From: Gammaproteobacteria bacterium
GTDB taxonomy: Bacteria; Pseudomonadota; Gammaproteobacteria; SZUA-152
Assembly (NCBI GenBank): GCA_013152545.1
Contig: JAADGF010000116.1
Span: 186,001-250,000, forward strand
Direction of reading: 5' to 3'
DNA: 64,000 nt
Shown here: one piece after another, positions 37,408-47,679 of the stretch
Layout: each line of letters opens with the position of its first letter
Numbering within the stretch: the first letter of the stretch is position 1
Notes under the pieces: model-generated
Database searches by the model: none
What the model saw: only the letters and a program-made list of their open reading frames with translations
What the model was told of the DNA's origin: nothing
Program-made: the position numbers and the translations under genes

Positions 37408-37935
37408 TTAGCCTAACAAACGAATACTTGTTGCAATGATCTTTCCTGCCTCGTCCATAAGCGCTTTTACGCCGATGCAATCTCCCGGTACAAGTTCGAC
37501 GCTAATGCAACCTCTTATTGATTGCGGGCCCTCATCACACACCGAAATATTGCTCACAATAATTTGTGACTCACTGACTTGGGTAATCTGCCCCTCAAAT
37601 TCCACGTCCCGATTGTAAATTTTTTGCTCGAGATTCTTACTGTTACCAAATGTAATCTGGGTGGCACGAATCGTTTCGTCCTTTATATATTTACCATACA
37701 CCTCTACATAATTATCCTGATAGAATTTTTTAATTAACTTAGTACCAACCAAAGAATTATCACACATCGTATCTGCACCCAATATTATTGAGTAATCCAT
37801 TGTGTGCATTGCGACTAACCGGCCAACGCTGTTTAGTATTAATTTATTAACAAATCCTTTCAGTATCGAATCGAATGCAACAGGACTAGCATCCAACAGT
37901 TTATTTTGTTTATTTATTTCGATAGCGTTTTCCAA
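37408..37935 (-). CDS. unknown protein with DUF5666-like segment
   Basis: The 175-residue protein has no signal peptide. A middle-to-late part (about residues 110-175) alternates short strands in the pattern VEFEGQITQVSESQIIVSN, then a Cys-rich loop, then VELVPGDCIGVKALMDEAGK. That resembles the OB-like DUF5666 repeat, which in other proteins may bind ligands. The first half has LVAMHTMDYSIILGAD and no recognised motif. The family is not identified with confidence and no neighbour suggests a role. Confidence 0.5.
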   Translation of the reverse strand: MENAIEINKQNKLLDASPVAFDSILKGFVNKLILNSVGRLVAMHTMDYSIILGADTMCDNSLVGTKLIKKFYQDNYVEVYGKYIKDETIRATQITFGNSKNLEQKIYNRDVEFEGQITQVSESQIIVSNISVCDEGPQSIRGCISVELVPGDCIGVKALMDEAGKIIATSIRLLG

Positions 37936-38391
37936 AATAAAGCCTCATTTTAATAGTGATATGCCTGCGTCATCACCCATTACCTGATCTCGCTGGACTT
38001 TCCCCTGTACTTAGAACATTATTTTTATACCTATTTAGTCATCAACATCCAGCCATCAACGTCTAGCCATCAGCGTCAGATTAATCTCGCTTCTTGGTGG
38101 GATATTACGCCAAAAAACATCCTTCACCTCAACCACATAACCATAACTTATTGTTTATAAGAAAAAATTACATGCTTACTAGGCTTAGCGAGACTCGCTA
38201 AATTTTGGGATAGTTTTCCCAATTCTGGAAATTATAAGTGTACCGATATTGATTTGCAGGTCAATAATTAATTGGTAAAAACATGATGTTTTACGTAAGT
38301 ATTTTTTTAATTACGATTATTTTGAATTAATCAATTGCATTACAGCGAGAGTCACGATATTACCGGGGTAGCATTGTTGTTTCAGCCATCT
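37936..38391. other. gap with a short 14-base tandem repeat
   Basis: No gene is seen. 38037-38078 holds three imperfect 14-base units (AGTCATCAACATCC, AGCCATCAACGTCT, AGCCATCAGCGTCA). No function is evident. Confidence 0.5.
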
Positions 38392-38606
38392 AGTGTCGTG
38401 TATTAACTAACAATGCAAATTCAGAAAAGCGCAACAACACAGATGAGGTTTTAGCGCTTTGTTCGTAATTAGGGCGCTTCTCAAATTTGCTGTCACAGAG
38501 CGTTGTGGTTCTTGGCAAGATGCGCAATATTCCCGGCGAATCATGTCTCGTGGTAACAAATTGAGGCAATTCTGAATTTACATTATGTTAGTTAATACAC
38601 GACACT
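38392..38606. repeat. MITE-like element, family C
   Basis: About 215 bases bounded by inverted repeats. The outer 20 bases AGTGTCGTGTATTAACTAAC are perfect, and the arms continue to CAAATTCAGAA on the left and TTCTGAATTTA on the right with small indels. Total arm length is about 36 bases. The interior has no open frame of note. It was probably moved by a transposase elsewhere in the genome. Confidence 0.75.
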
Positions 38607-38945
38607 GGCTGCACTACTTGGCATGACCATTGTCTTATTGAAATATATGATTTTTACTCTACGTAAGCAGTATTTTTCATTCGAAAGTACCAATATAAAG
38701 ACTCATCGTTGAATCGTAGTCAATGAGCATTTAAGTACGTATAAACGGCCAATTAACCACCACCTGATTGCAAATCAATCAAACATTAGGCGTCATCGTG
38801 TCGTGTACATCGCTCTGCGAGTGCGAGCACTTGCAAAATTTAGGTATATATTGACAATGCTGGATTGAATCGGAAAATATGGCTATGCCACCATTGAGAA
38901 TAACAATTGAGTCATGTACCTACATTTAAATCCCGACAACAATCG
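38607..38945. other. leader region of tamA
   Basis: No gene is seen. 38832-38850 (GCAAAATTTAGGTATATAT) faintly resembles a family A repeat end. A promoter for tamAB probably lies here but I cannot place it. Confidence 0.35.
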
Positions 38946-40706
38946 ATGATCTGGCGAGGAATGCTGTTGTTATTCTTGTTACCTTGCGCAACATTGGCTA
39001 AATCAACGGTTGTTGTCGATCTCAATATCGACCGCACAGGATTAATCGATAAAAAAGCAGTACTGGAGAATATCAGCCTATATCGACTGCGAAAGTCCAC
39101 CCTGCTCAGTGAACAATATGTTAAGCGTCTGTACCAAAAAGGGATTACAGAAATCAGGACAGCGCTCCAGACGTTCAGTTATTATCAGCCTAAAATTGCA
39201 GGTCGATTAATCGCCGACAATAATGCAACTACCTGGAACGTCATTTATACCGTCCAACTAGGACCGTCATTGCCGCTAAGACGAATTGATATTAGCATCC
39301 TCGGTGAAGGTGAAAATGACAAAAGTATCCGTCGATGGCTTGAAGACTATCCTCTTAAAGTAAACGACCCTCTGATTCACGAAACTTACGAACAGGCAAA
39401 AACAGTATTATTACGACTGTTACGGGATCGTGGATACTTTCATTACGTTTTGGAAAAACACCAAATCCGCGTCAATCTCAAAGACTACCACGCGGACATC
39501 ACCCTGACCGTTAACACTGGCCCGCGGTATGTGTTTGGCAATATTGAGTATGAGCAGCGGGGATTTTCAATCGATTACCTAAAACGCTTTTTGCCATTTA
39601 AACAAGGGGACCCCTTCGAATCATCAAAATTGCAAACACTACAACGAAATTTCGTCAACAGCGCTCAATTTGATGTGGTCGAGATAGAGCCAAAAATTAA
39701 TGCCACCAGTGGTAGCGGTATAGAAATTCCCATTCAAATACGCCTAACTCTCAAAAAACGCACACGATATGCGTTTGGTCTAGGCTTTGGTACAGATACG
39801 GGAGCACGTAGTTTGTTTAACATTGACAGACGATATGTGAACAAAAAAGGACACCGAATGGGATTGGAAACACTTGCTTCCCGTACAAAAGTATCGGCCC
39901 GATTAAATTATCATATTCCGCTAACGGAACCAGCAAATGATTATTTAACCTACTCTGCCAGCCGTATCATTGAGGATACCGACAGTGCTTACCGTCAAAC
40001 GAACTCCGTTGCCTTAAACGTGACACACTTATTCCGGCACTGGCGTCAATCTCTGGGGGTGTCTTATGAAACAGAACGCTTTGAGGTAGGCATAGATAGT
40101 GGAAAATCAGAATTATTAATCCCCAGCATTACCTGGCAATATGCTCCCAACCCAATCAAAAACCGGCTGGCTACGTCACCTGCCAGACCACTCAGCGGTA
40201 AATTTAACATCACCATAAAAGGCGCCAGTTCTTTTTTTGTTTCAGATGTTAGTTTTGCGCAAACCCTCATGAATATCAAATTACGTTTACGCCTGACAGC
40301 ACCATTATCGCTGGTCAGTCGCGCCGCTATCGGTATAAGCTCAATTCCTGAATTTGAAGAACTGCCGGCTTCTTTGCGATTTTTTGCTGGTGGTGATCAA
40401 AGTATACGCGGTTTTCAGTTTAATAGCTTAGGCCCCACTGACGACAATGGTGAAACAATTGGCGGAGAAAACTTACTGGTGGGGAGCCTGGAACTACAGC
40501 ACAAAATTGCAAAAAACTGGGACATTGCCGCATTTATCGATGCTGGAAATGCGTTCGACAACCGTCAGCTTAATGTTGAACAGGGACTGGGGCTCGGCGC
40601 CGGATGGCGCTTTCCCTTCGGTACTCTGCGCCTCTATGCCGCTAATGCCTTCAGCACAGAAGACCGCCCCTGGCGATTTCACTTGCTGGTGGGAGCTGAA
40701 ATATGA
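38946..40706 (+). CDS. tamA: translocation and assembly module, outer membrane subunit
   Basis: TamA is an Omp85-family barrel that works with TamB in outer membrane protein insertion and lipid transport. From ATG 38946 the protein is 586 residues: a signal peptide (LLLFLLPCATLAK), POTRA-like domains (LSEQYVKRLYQKGITEIRT, GPRYVFGNIEYEQRG) and a C-terminal barrel with FFAGGDQSIRGFQ, the family's conserved (V/I)RG(Y/F) loop. A TTG start 13 codons upstream (38907) is possible; neither has a clear Shine-Dalgarno. It overlaps tamB by 4 bases (ATGA). Confidence 0.92.
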   Translation: MIWRGMLLLFLLPCATLAKSTVVVDLNIDRTGLIDKKAVLENISLYRLRKSTLLSEQYVKRLYQKGITEIRTALQTFSYYQPKIAGRLIADNNATTWNVIYTVQLGPSLPLRRIDISILGEGENDKSIRRWLEDYPLKVNDPLIHETYEQAKTVLLRLLRDRGYFHYVLEKHQIRVNLKDYHADITLTVNTGPRYVFGNIEYEQRGFSIDYLKRFLPFKQGDPFESSKLQTLQRNFVNSAQFDVVEIEPKINATSGSGIEIPIQIRLTLKKRTRYAFGLGFGTDTGARSLFNIDRRYVNKKGHRMGLETLASRTKVSARLNYHIPLTEPANDYLTYSASRIIEDTDSAYRQTNSVALNVTHLFRHWRQSLGVSYETERFEVGIDSGKSELLIPSITWQYAPNPIKNRLATSPARPLSGKFNITIKGASSFFVSDVSFAQTLMNIKLRLRLTAPLSLVSRAAIGISSIPEFEELPASLRFFAGGDQSIRGFQFNSLGPTDDNGETIGGENLLVGSLELQHKIAKNWDIAAFIDAGNAFDNRQLNVEQGLGLGAGWRFPFGTLRLYAANAFSTEDRPWRFHLLVGAEI

Positions 40707-43700
40707 AAAAAACACTTGCGGCTGTTACTAGCCTTTTTTTTGTCGCACTATACGCATTCAGTTATTGGGTTGCAACAACAGAAAATGGGCTGTCTTGGCT
40801 CTTGGCACGAATACAGAACAATATAAAAGGTGAATTAACGGTTAAAAACCCATCCGGCGATTTGATCAGCACCACAAGGTTTTCACAGATACATTACGTG
40901 GATGACAATATTGACTTATCAGCCGCTAACGTAAAAATTCATTTCAAGCTATCGTCACTCATATCAAAAACGATACATTTTACAACACTGGAAGCCAGTG
41001 ATATTTCCATCAAACTCAGCGCCCAAGATAACGACAAAACACAGGCAACGGAAACCTTCGAGTTAAACCTACCCATAGCGTTAAAAATTGATAAGGGATA
41101 TTTTACTACCTTTGTTTTTGACGCGCCCCCAACTCCGTCATTGCAACTGGCAAATATCAGTTGGCAACAATTGACATTAAAAACAAAATTGACACTAAAC
41201 AGACTACATCTGGAAAATGAGTACGGCACGATAATCACGAGCGGATCCATTGGCTTAAATGCACAGCAAAATATCAAGTTAAAAACCAACTGGCGATTAA
41301 AGCCACTAAACCGCATCGCTGAAGCCCAAGGGTCTATGCTCATCAACGGACATCTAAACAATCCAAAAATATACCTGGAAAGCTATTTTCCTTTTAAGAG
41401 TACGCTGCTGGCCGAGGTAGAAAACCTATTGATAAACCCTCATTGGCAAGCCAGCTTTCAATCACACGATATTAAGTTAGATGAAATTCATCCATCACTG
41501 AGAACACACGCCAAAGAAATAAACTTTAAAAGCAGCGGCACTTTAACCGCGTTCAACTTAGTTGGCAGTGGCACCCTAACGGACAAAACTTTGGATAGCT
41601 GGCAATTTGATATTGACGCCCAGTCAAACCAAAAAAACACGGTTATCAATATGCTCAGGCTCTACGCTAAAGCGAGTCCTGCTCAACTAAATGCATCAGC
41701 AACATTTTCTTCGCCAATTAGCCATATATCCCGAAACACAAGCTTCACGTTGAAGACTCATTGGAACGCATTGCAATGGCCTGTTGATGGCGATGCAAAG
41801 ACACTTAGCCAACAAGGTGAAATGGACATAAGCGGCATATTGGATAACTATTCACTATCTTTAAGTGCAGATATCGCTGTTGCCAGTCAACCATTTCAAA
41901 ATCTGGTATTATCTGGAACAGGCAACTTACAAGAACTAGCGCTTACACAACTTGGTGGCGAATACATCAATGGCACCTGGTTGGGCAATGCTACGATCAA
42001 CTGGAGTGATGCAATAACATGGCAGGCAAACCTGACGGGGGAAAACATTGATCTTTCGGTACTTAACAAAAAATATCCCAGCCGATTAAATAGCCATATT
42101 AATTTCACTGGCATGTACCACCAAAATACCTTGCAAACTCACAGTAAAATCGCTTCCTTAGAAGGCATGTTTTTAGGGTATCCAGTCCAGGGTAAAGGGG
42201 AAGTCGTCTACGCCGACAATCAATTGCAGCTACGAGACGTAGCACTGAACTCGAAAGATACCAAATTCACCGCATCGTTAAGCCTTGATGAACTAGGCAA
42301 CGAAACAAACACGCGCATTCAAGCCAAATGGGCAATATCAACTAACGGTCTGGATCAACTGACCCCCCACCTTAAAGGAAATTTACAAGGTCAAGGCACT
42401 ATACAGGGCTTGCTGCAATCGCCCTTAATCAAAGCGAAAGTTGTAGGAAAAAAAGTAAATTACAAGGATAAATTTAGCGCCACAACCTTGAACGCTAATA
42501 TCAACATTGATATGACAGGCAAACAAACATCTCATGTCAACGCAAATGGCAAGCAATTGCAGTGGGGGAACTCACGAATTGATCAAGTGAATATCACCGG
42601 CGCTGGCAAACCGAATAAGCACCGTTTAAAATTGGCGCTATCAGGATCTGAAGACCTGCAATTTAACACGATGGCTAATGGTGAATGGAAGCATCAACAA
42701 TGGTTACTATCGCTTGATAAAGCGAAGCTGCACTCTCGTTTATTTGGCCAATGGGAACAGCAAAAAACCACACCACTACAGTTGAGCCACAAGCGGCTTG
42801 CGCTATCAGACTATTGTTTTAAAAATACAAATACTAAAACCTCAAGAAAAACAACTGCAAAACCGAAAAACACAGAAGAACGCGTTTGTCTAACAATTCA
42901 GTCAGACTTTCAACAATGGCAGGGCTCTCTGCGAGGTAATAATTTATCATTATCTCACATCGTCCCCCTGCTTCCTCCTCAAATAAAGCAAATATCGGGT
43001 GCCATATCGGGCAAAAGCCATTTTACTTATCAACCGAATCACCCATTGCAAATACGCTCGTTGTGGCACTCCGATAGTGGTGAATTTGAATACACCATCG
43101 AAAACGGTATAACACAAAAAAGTCGGTTTTCCAATTTACAAACCAACGTTACCAGCAAAGGAGAAGGCCTCACTCTAAACAGCAGTTTACAGATTGACAA
43201 TGCGGGTACAATGACGCTTGAAGCAACGCTGCCAAAAGCGCTAACACTGCAAATACCGCTATCTGAACAACCGCTGTCAAGCCAACTCACAATCAATTTG
43301 ACGAGTTTAGATATTATATCCTTACTCATCCCAGAAGTACGTGCCACCGAGGGATCATGGGTCAGTGGTATCTCTATCGAGGGTACGCTTGCGTCCCCTA
43401 TTGTGGCAGGAAACAGTCGACTTGTTGCCAGCAATGTCAGTCTACCGCGTTGGGGTGTTTACTTGAACAGTCTCGAAACAAACACATACTCAACAAAGAA
43501 CTCTCCCATGCACATTGAGGGTCGGGCAACCTCTAAATCAGGATTCGTGACATTTAGCGGTGAAGTCATTCACCCAAATAACAGCTCTATGCTCTCCCGG
43601 CTTAAAATTGAAGGTAACGAATTTACCGCTGTCAATTTACCGGAGGCCCACATTGAGATTACACCAAAATTACAGATTATAATGGATGATGGAAATATTC

Positions 43701-44542
43701 AAATGGAAGGTGAATTACTCATTAATAGGGCAGATTTGCAAATTTTCTCCAATCAATCCTCGATTAGCCCCTCTACTGACATTATTATAATTGATAATGA
43801 TAGCTTGGTAGAAAAAACCGGCGCTCCACTGTTTGAGTTAACTGCAAACGTGAAAATACGGTTTGGTGACCAAGTACGCTTACACGGTTATGGCTTTGAT
43901 GGCAAACTGAAAGGTGATCTTGTCATTATAGAAAAACCCAATGACTTGACTCGCGCCACGGGTGAATTGCAAATTATTGATGGAAAATACAAAGCATTTA
44001 GTCAGGAGTTAACGATAACACACGGTAAATTATTATATGCCAGTACCGCAGTGGATAACCCCACCGTCAATATCCGGGCAACGCGCACAACCAGCAATAA
44101 TGTGATTGCCGGCGTCATTGTTAGCGGCGAAGCACAAGCACCAAAAATAGACTTGTTTTCAGAACCCGCCATGGATGATGCTGATGTTTTAGCTTACATT
44201 GTATTTGGATACCCGATAAAACAAGCGTCAACAGCCGATGGCGCAATTCTTTCCCGTGCAGCAAGTTCCATTGGATTAGCGGGAGGCGAAAAACTCGCAA
44301 AAGACATCGCCGACAATTTCGGTATTGATGAGGTTCGAATTGAGTCCAGCAATACCACCCAGGCTGCCAGCTTGGTGCTGGGAAAATATCTTTCACCGAA
44401 ACTTTATATTCAGTATGCAATCGGGATTGGTCAAACCGTCGACGCTATGCAATTCCAGTACCAGATCACCGATAAATGGTTAATCAAAGGTGAAAGCGCC
44501 GAAACACAGGGGGCTGATATACTATATACAATCGAAAAATAG
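40703..44542 (+). CDS. tamB: translocation and assembly module, inner membrane subunit
   Basis: TamB spans the periplasm as a long beta-helix groove and cooperates with TamA. The 1279-residue protein has an N-terminal membrane anchor (AVTSLFFVALYAFSYWV), a very long beta-rich body and the conserved DUF490 C-terminal domain (GKLLYASTAVDNPTVNIRA, IVFGYPIKQ, LSPKLYIQYAIG). The length is in the family range. The start codon overlaps the tamA stop, so translation is coupled. Confidence 0.93.
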   Translation: MKKTLAAVTSLFFVALYAFSYWVATTENGLSWLLARIQNNIKGELTVKNPSGDLISTTRFSQIHYVDDNIDLSAANVKIHFKLSSLISKTIHFTTLEASDISIKLSAQDNDKTQATETFELNLPIALKIDKGYFTTFVFDAPPTPSLQLANISWQQLTLKTKLTLNRLHLENEYGTIITSGSIGLNAQQNIKLKTNWRLKPLNRIAEAQGSMLINGHLNNPKIYLESYFPFKSTLLAEVENLLINPHWQASFQSHDIKLDEIHPSLRTHAKEINFKSSGTLTAFNLVGSGTLTDKTLDSWQFDIDAQSNQKNTVINMLRLYAKASPAQLNASATFSSPISHISRNTSFTLKTHWNALQWPVDGDAKTLSQQGEMDISGILDNYSLSLSADIAVASQPFQNLVLSGTGNLQELALTQLGGEYINGTWLGNATINWSDAITWQANLTGENIDLSVLNKKYPSRLNSHINFTGMYHQNTLQTHSKIASLEGMFLGYPVQGKGEVVYADNQLQLRDVALNSKDTKFTASLSLDELGNETNTRIQAKWAISTNGLDQLTPHLKGNLQGQGTIQGLLQSPLIKAKVVGKKVNYKDKFSATTLNANINIDMTGKQTSHVNANGKQLQWGNSRIDQVNITGAGKPNKHRLKLALSGSEDLQFNTMANGEWKHQQWLLSLDKAKLHSRLFGQWEQQKTTPLQLSHKRLALSDYCFKNTNTKTSRKTTAKPKNTEERVCLTIQSDFQQWQGSLRGNNLSLSHIVPLLPPQIKQISGAISGKSHFTYQPNHPLQIRSLWHSDSGEFEYTIENGITQKSRFSNLQTNVTSKGEGLTLNSSLQIDNAGTMTLEATLPKALTLQIPLSEQPLSSQLTINLTSLDIISLLIPEVRATEGSWVSGISIEGTLASPIVAGNSRLVASNVSLPRWGVYLNSLETNTYSTKNSPMHIEGRATSKSGFVTFSGEVIHPNNSSMLSRLKIEGNEFTAVNLPEAHIEITPKLQIIMDDGNIQMEGELLINRADLQIFSNQSSISPSTDIIIIDNDSLVEKTGAPLFELTANVKIRFGDQVRLHGYGFDGKLKGDLVIIEKPNDLTRATGELQIIDGKYKAFSQELTITHGKLLYASTAVDNPTVNIRATRTTSNNVIAGVIVSGEAQAPKIDLFSEPAMDDADVLAYIVFGYPIKQASTADGAILSRAASSIGLAGGEKLAKDIADNFGIDEVRIESSNTTQAASLVLGKYLSPKLYIQYAIGIGQTVDAMQFQYQITDKWLIKGESAETQGADILYTIEK

Positions 44543-44695
44543 CGAGTCACTCACAGGGATGTTGATACCAGCAAGTTAAGTAAGAGTTATCGATGGATAT
44601 AATCATTGTTGACAAATAAAAGCATAACGCACATTGCAACCAACAAATTTATGGGGTAAAACTAAATGCTACCAAATTTACCAAGGAATTCAACG

Positions 44696-45769
44696 ATGCT
44701 AAAATTACCCCATAACATTGGTGTTTTATTTACATTCTGTTCTTTTATTGTGCTGAATTGTTCCTATAGTATGGCGACAGAAAAGAAAGGAAAGTTTCTG
44801 GGTGCCATGGAAACGGAATACCCTGCATGGTTTAAAGAAAGCTTTCTGGATTTCAATGAGGATATAGCAGAAGCATCACTGAATGGTAAGCGCCTGATGC
44901 TATTATTTCATCAAAATGGTTGCCCTTACTGCAATGCCTTAGTGAACCGAAATCTTTCGCAAAAAGATATTGAAACCAAAGTGAAGAAAAACTTTGATGT
45001 TATTGCGATTAACATGTGGGGGGATCGTGAGCTTACTTATGTTGACGGTAAGTCCTATACCGAAAAAACATTAGCGGCTGCACTAAAGGTGCAGTTTACA
45101 CCAACCACTTTATTTTATGATGAAAATGGTAAAATTGTGCTTCGCTTGAATGGTTACCGGGAACCTGCTCAATTTAAAATCGATCTCGATTATGTTGCCA
45201 ATCGCAAGGAAAAGGACATCCATTATCGTGAATACGTCAAAGCTAATCTAGCGCCAAAAAAATCAAGTAAAAAATTACATAAAGAAGATTTTTTCCGCGC
45301 TATGCCCTACGACCTTACTGTTAAAGCAGGCGAAAGCAACCAACCCATCGCCATTTTTTTTGAACAAAAAGATTGCCCTAATTGTGATTTACTGCACAAC
45401 CAAGTCTTGCCGGATAAAAAAACACGAGCGATTATTCGTAAATTTAAAACCATTCAACTTGATATGTGGTCCAACACGCCAGTAATCACACCATCGGGAT
45501 TGAAAACTACCGCCAAAGAATGGGCCAAACAACTGGATATAAAATATGCCCCGTCTATCGTATTATTTAATAAAAAAGGGGAAGAGGTTATACGTTCCGA
45601 AGCATTTTTCAAAGTATTTCACACTCAAGGAATTTTCGCGTACGTGTTAAACGAAAATTATAAAAAACAACCCAGTTTTCAACGATACCTCACAGAAAGA
45701 GCTGATCATTTCAGGGAACAAGGACAAAATGTTGATATTTGGCGTTATGCAGATGAAATCAAGCAATAA
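44696..45769 (+). CDS. exported protein with two thioredoxin-like domains
   Basis: From ATG 44696 (AAGGAA 7 bases upstream) the protein is 357 residues with a hydrophobic signal, possibly a lipobox (VLNC). Two thioredoxin folds follow. The first has NGCPYCNALVN and a late cis-Pro (QFTPTTLFYDENG). The second has KDCPNCDLLHN and YAPSIVLFNKKG. The CxxC sites are CPYC and CPNC in place of CGPC. SoxW-like single-domain relatives act as periplasmic thiol-disulfide proteins in reducing heme or sulfur proteins. A tandem form suggests internal electron relay; this is inferred. It is a separate unit after tamB. Confidence 0.75.
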   Translation: MLKLPHNIGVLFTFCSFIVLNCSYSMATEKKGKFLGAMETEYPAWFKESFLDFNEDIAEASLNGKRLMLLFHQNGCPYCNALVNRNLSQKDIETKVKKNFDVIAINMWGDRELTYVDGKSYTEKTLAAALKVQFTPTTLFYDENGKIVLRLNGYREPAQFKIDLDYVANRKEKDIHYREYVKANLAPKKSSKKLHKEDFFRAMPYDLTVKAGESNQPIAIFFEQKDCPNCDLLHNQVLPDKKTRAIIRKFKTIQLDMWSNTPVITPSGLKTTAKEWAKQLDIKYAPSIVLFNKKGEEVIRSEAFFKVFHTQGIFAYVLNENYKKQPSFQRYLTERADHFREQGQNVDIWRYADEIKQ

Positions 45770-45833
45770 TTCATCGTAACGGCCTTGGTAAGTGGCTCTA
45801 CTGTACAGAAACGCAGCTGAATAAAACGTGCTA

Positions 45834-46538
45834 TTATGTCTTCAGACGAGAGTATTCAACGCTATCCATAACCCGATACTGGCTCCAGAATACCGTCCGA
45901 TTACCCAGCAACTCAATGATATTTTCTTTGGTCATTTTACCCCAACTGAGGCGCTTCTTGCGTGCTGCCTGTATCGGAAATACTATGCTTAACACACGCA
46001 TAGGTCCCGAAGTGTCTGTTGTCTTATAAACAATGGACGCATTTGCACCTGCATTCGATTTAAATGATGCCGTTTTTTTAATGTGCTGAGTACGAAAAAA
46101 AACATCAAAAGTGATCGTTTCAGCATTCGGTATTAGTCTGTCAGTTCCCGAGAGAGCAATATTTTTAATTAACGTTGCGAGATTATTATTTATCAGCGCA
46201 TCCAAATCCCGCTTGACGGGAGTGAATGTGGCACAATGAGCAATATTAAGCGATTCACAGTCATAGAGGCGTTGACCTTCCAGTATCAGTGTTGCATTTT
46301 CCACCACCAGACCAAAACGGGCCGTATAACGTACATCGGAAAAATTAAATTTACCCGTTAATACTAAATCAGGCCGTTGATAGGATTTTTTATCGGGCGA
46401 AATCGATTTTTTATAGATAGAAAACCCAGCATCCAATATTAATTGACCCATATCAACACTCGGCCGTTTTGTCGATTGCTCGCAACCGATCAACCATAGT
46501 GTTAAAATGCAAAAAAATAACCCGGTTTTTATTGTCAC
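45834..46538 (-). CDS. lipoprotein of unknown function
   Basis: I chose the GTG at 46538 because AAGGGA lies 8 bases upstream and gives a clean lipoprotein signal with lipobox LIGC. The frame is open to 46646 with an implausible leader. The mature protein of about 215 residues is beta-rich (LVLTGKFNFSDVRY, LVVENATLILEGQ) with two Cys (YDCESLNIAHC). It resembles DUF1439-type periplasmic lipoproteins by general pattern only. Its 3' end faces the thioredoxin gene, 64 bases apart. Confidence 0.6.
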   Translation of the reverse strand: MTIKTGLFFCILTLWLIGCEQSTKRPSVDMGQLILDAGFSIYKKSISPDKKSYQRPDLVLTGKFNFSDVRYTARFGLVVENATLILEGQRLYDCESLNIAHCATFTPVKRDLDALINNNLATLIKNIALSGTDRLIPNAETITFDVFFRTQHIKKTASFKSNAGANASIVYKTTDTSGPMRVLSIVFPIQAARKKRLSWGKMTKENIIELLGNRTVFWSQYRVMDSVEYSRLKT

Positions 46539-46688
46539 GGCAAATATCCCTTTTTGAGGTGTATCACTGCTACTATGCCCGTGGTATAGGCTTAACGATG
46601 ATGCTAATTGCCCGCCCCCTAGTAAGGAGCCATTGCCGCGATCCACAAGCGATTCACGACACCATCAATCCGAATACCGACACTATTA

Positions 46689-47510
46689 TTATGCCCAAGC
46701 AGCCGGATCTAAATGATAAAATTGCTTGAGTTCTTCGTATAATTGCTCATGTTTATTTTTTAACTGTTGTGGTTTTTCAAAAAATGCCTCTGTCGCAACA
46801 GCAAAAAACTCTGCAGGATGAGTAGCTCCATATTGATCAATCACAGTAGCTTCTCCTTTTTTTATTTTTTGCTGTAACGCTTTATACTCTTCCGATAACA
46901 CTCTTGCCCAGGATATATATTGAGATTGTTGCAGTAATAGAGGTGCACCATTCATTGCGCTATCTTCCTGATCCAATTGATGCGCAAATTCATGAAGCAC
47001 AACATTATGGCCATCTGAAACATCAAACACACCACGCTTAACATCATCCCATGACAAAACAACCGGTCCACGATACCAGGACTCCCCCAAGCCCTTGTAC
47101 TCAGTCTCAATTTCCAACATACCCTCATAATGGATTTGTGTCCCTCGGTAGGCGTTTGGATACACAAGAATAGTGGTGTGCCGGGAAAAATAATTGGTCT
47201 TTCTGCCCAATAACAACATACAGGCCTGGCCGGCAATGGTTAATTTTATCTCGTCAGTAATCGTTAACCCAGCAACGCCAACAAATAATTTTTCTGATAA
47301 AAACACGTTAATGTGACCGTGTAATTCATGCTGTAACGACGACGGTAATTTTCGATAGAGTGGTAAATTATCGCGCAACAATTGAATCTGGGTATCAGAA
47401 AAAGGGCTTTCAAGGAGTGATTGTATATGCTTTTTTCTGCGCTGCCTCAGCACATACCAAGTAAATACAATTGACGATAAAACCACAAAAACCAACCACA
47501 ATCCGGTCAT
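46689..47510 (-). CDS. mtfA: zinc peptidase, Mlc-binding regulator
   Basis: MtfA is a zinc-dependent aminopeptidase that in E. coli binds and inactivates the repressor Mlc. The 273-residue protein carries the metal site HEFAHQLDQEDSAMNG (HExxH with the family's following Asp) and the conserved ILVYPNAY and SWDDVKRG. An N-terminal helix replaces the usual cytoplasmic start and may anchor it. The C-terminal PQQLKNKHEQLYEELKQFYHLDP is typical. It is divergent in organisation from the E. coli context and appears to be a lone gene. Confidence 0.88.
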   Translation of the reverse strand: MTGLWLVFVVLSSIVFTWYVLRQRRKKHIQSLLESPFSDTQIQLLRDNLPLYRKLPSSLQHELHGHINVFLSEKLFVGVAGLTITDEIKLTIAGQACMLLLGRKTNYFSRHTTILVYPNAYRGTQIHYEGMLEIETEYKGLGESWYRGPVVLSWDDVKRGVFDVSDGHNVVLHEFAHQLDQEDSAMNGAPLLLQQSQYISWARVLSEEYKALQQKIKKGEATVIDQYGATHPAEFFAVATEAFFEKPQQLKNKHEQLYEELKQFYHLDPAAWA

Positions 47511-47553
47511 GGCGTTAAATTACTCATGTATCCATCATAAAACGCTACCATCT

Positions 47554-47583
47554 GACGATCCCGTTATCACTAACGGGATCGTC
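47554..47583. other. perfect 13-base hairpin downstream of the cold-shock gene
   Basis: GACGATCCCGTTA and TAACGGGATCGTC are fully complementary around a TCAC loop. No T run follows on either strand. It lies 97 bases below the cold-shock gene and 44 bases above mtfA, so it may be an RNA processing or stability element, a factor-aided terminator or a protein binding site. Confidence 0.6.
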
Positions 47584-47679
47584 TAAGAGGGACCGCCCAA
47601 AGATAAAAATCAAGCCTACGTATGGATTCCGTCTATTCCAGAACAGCCCTCCTCCTACGGTAAACCCACAAAACGCAAG

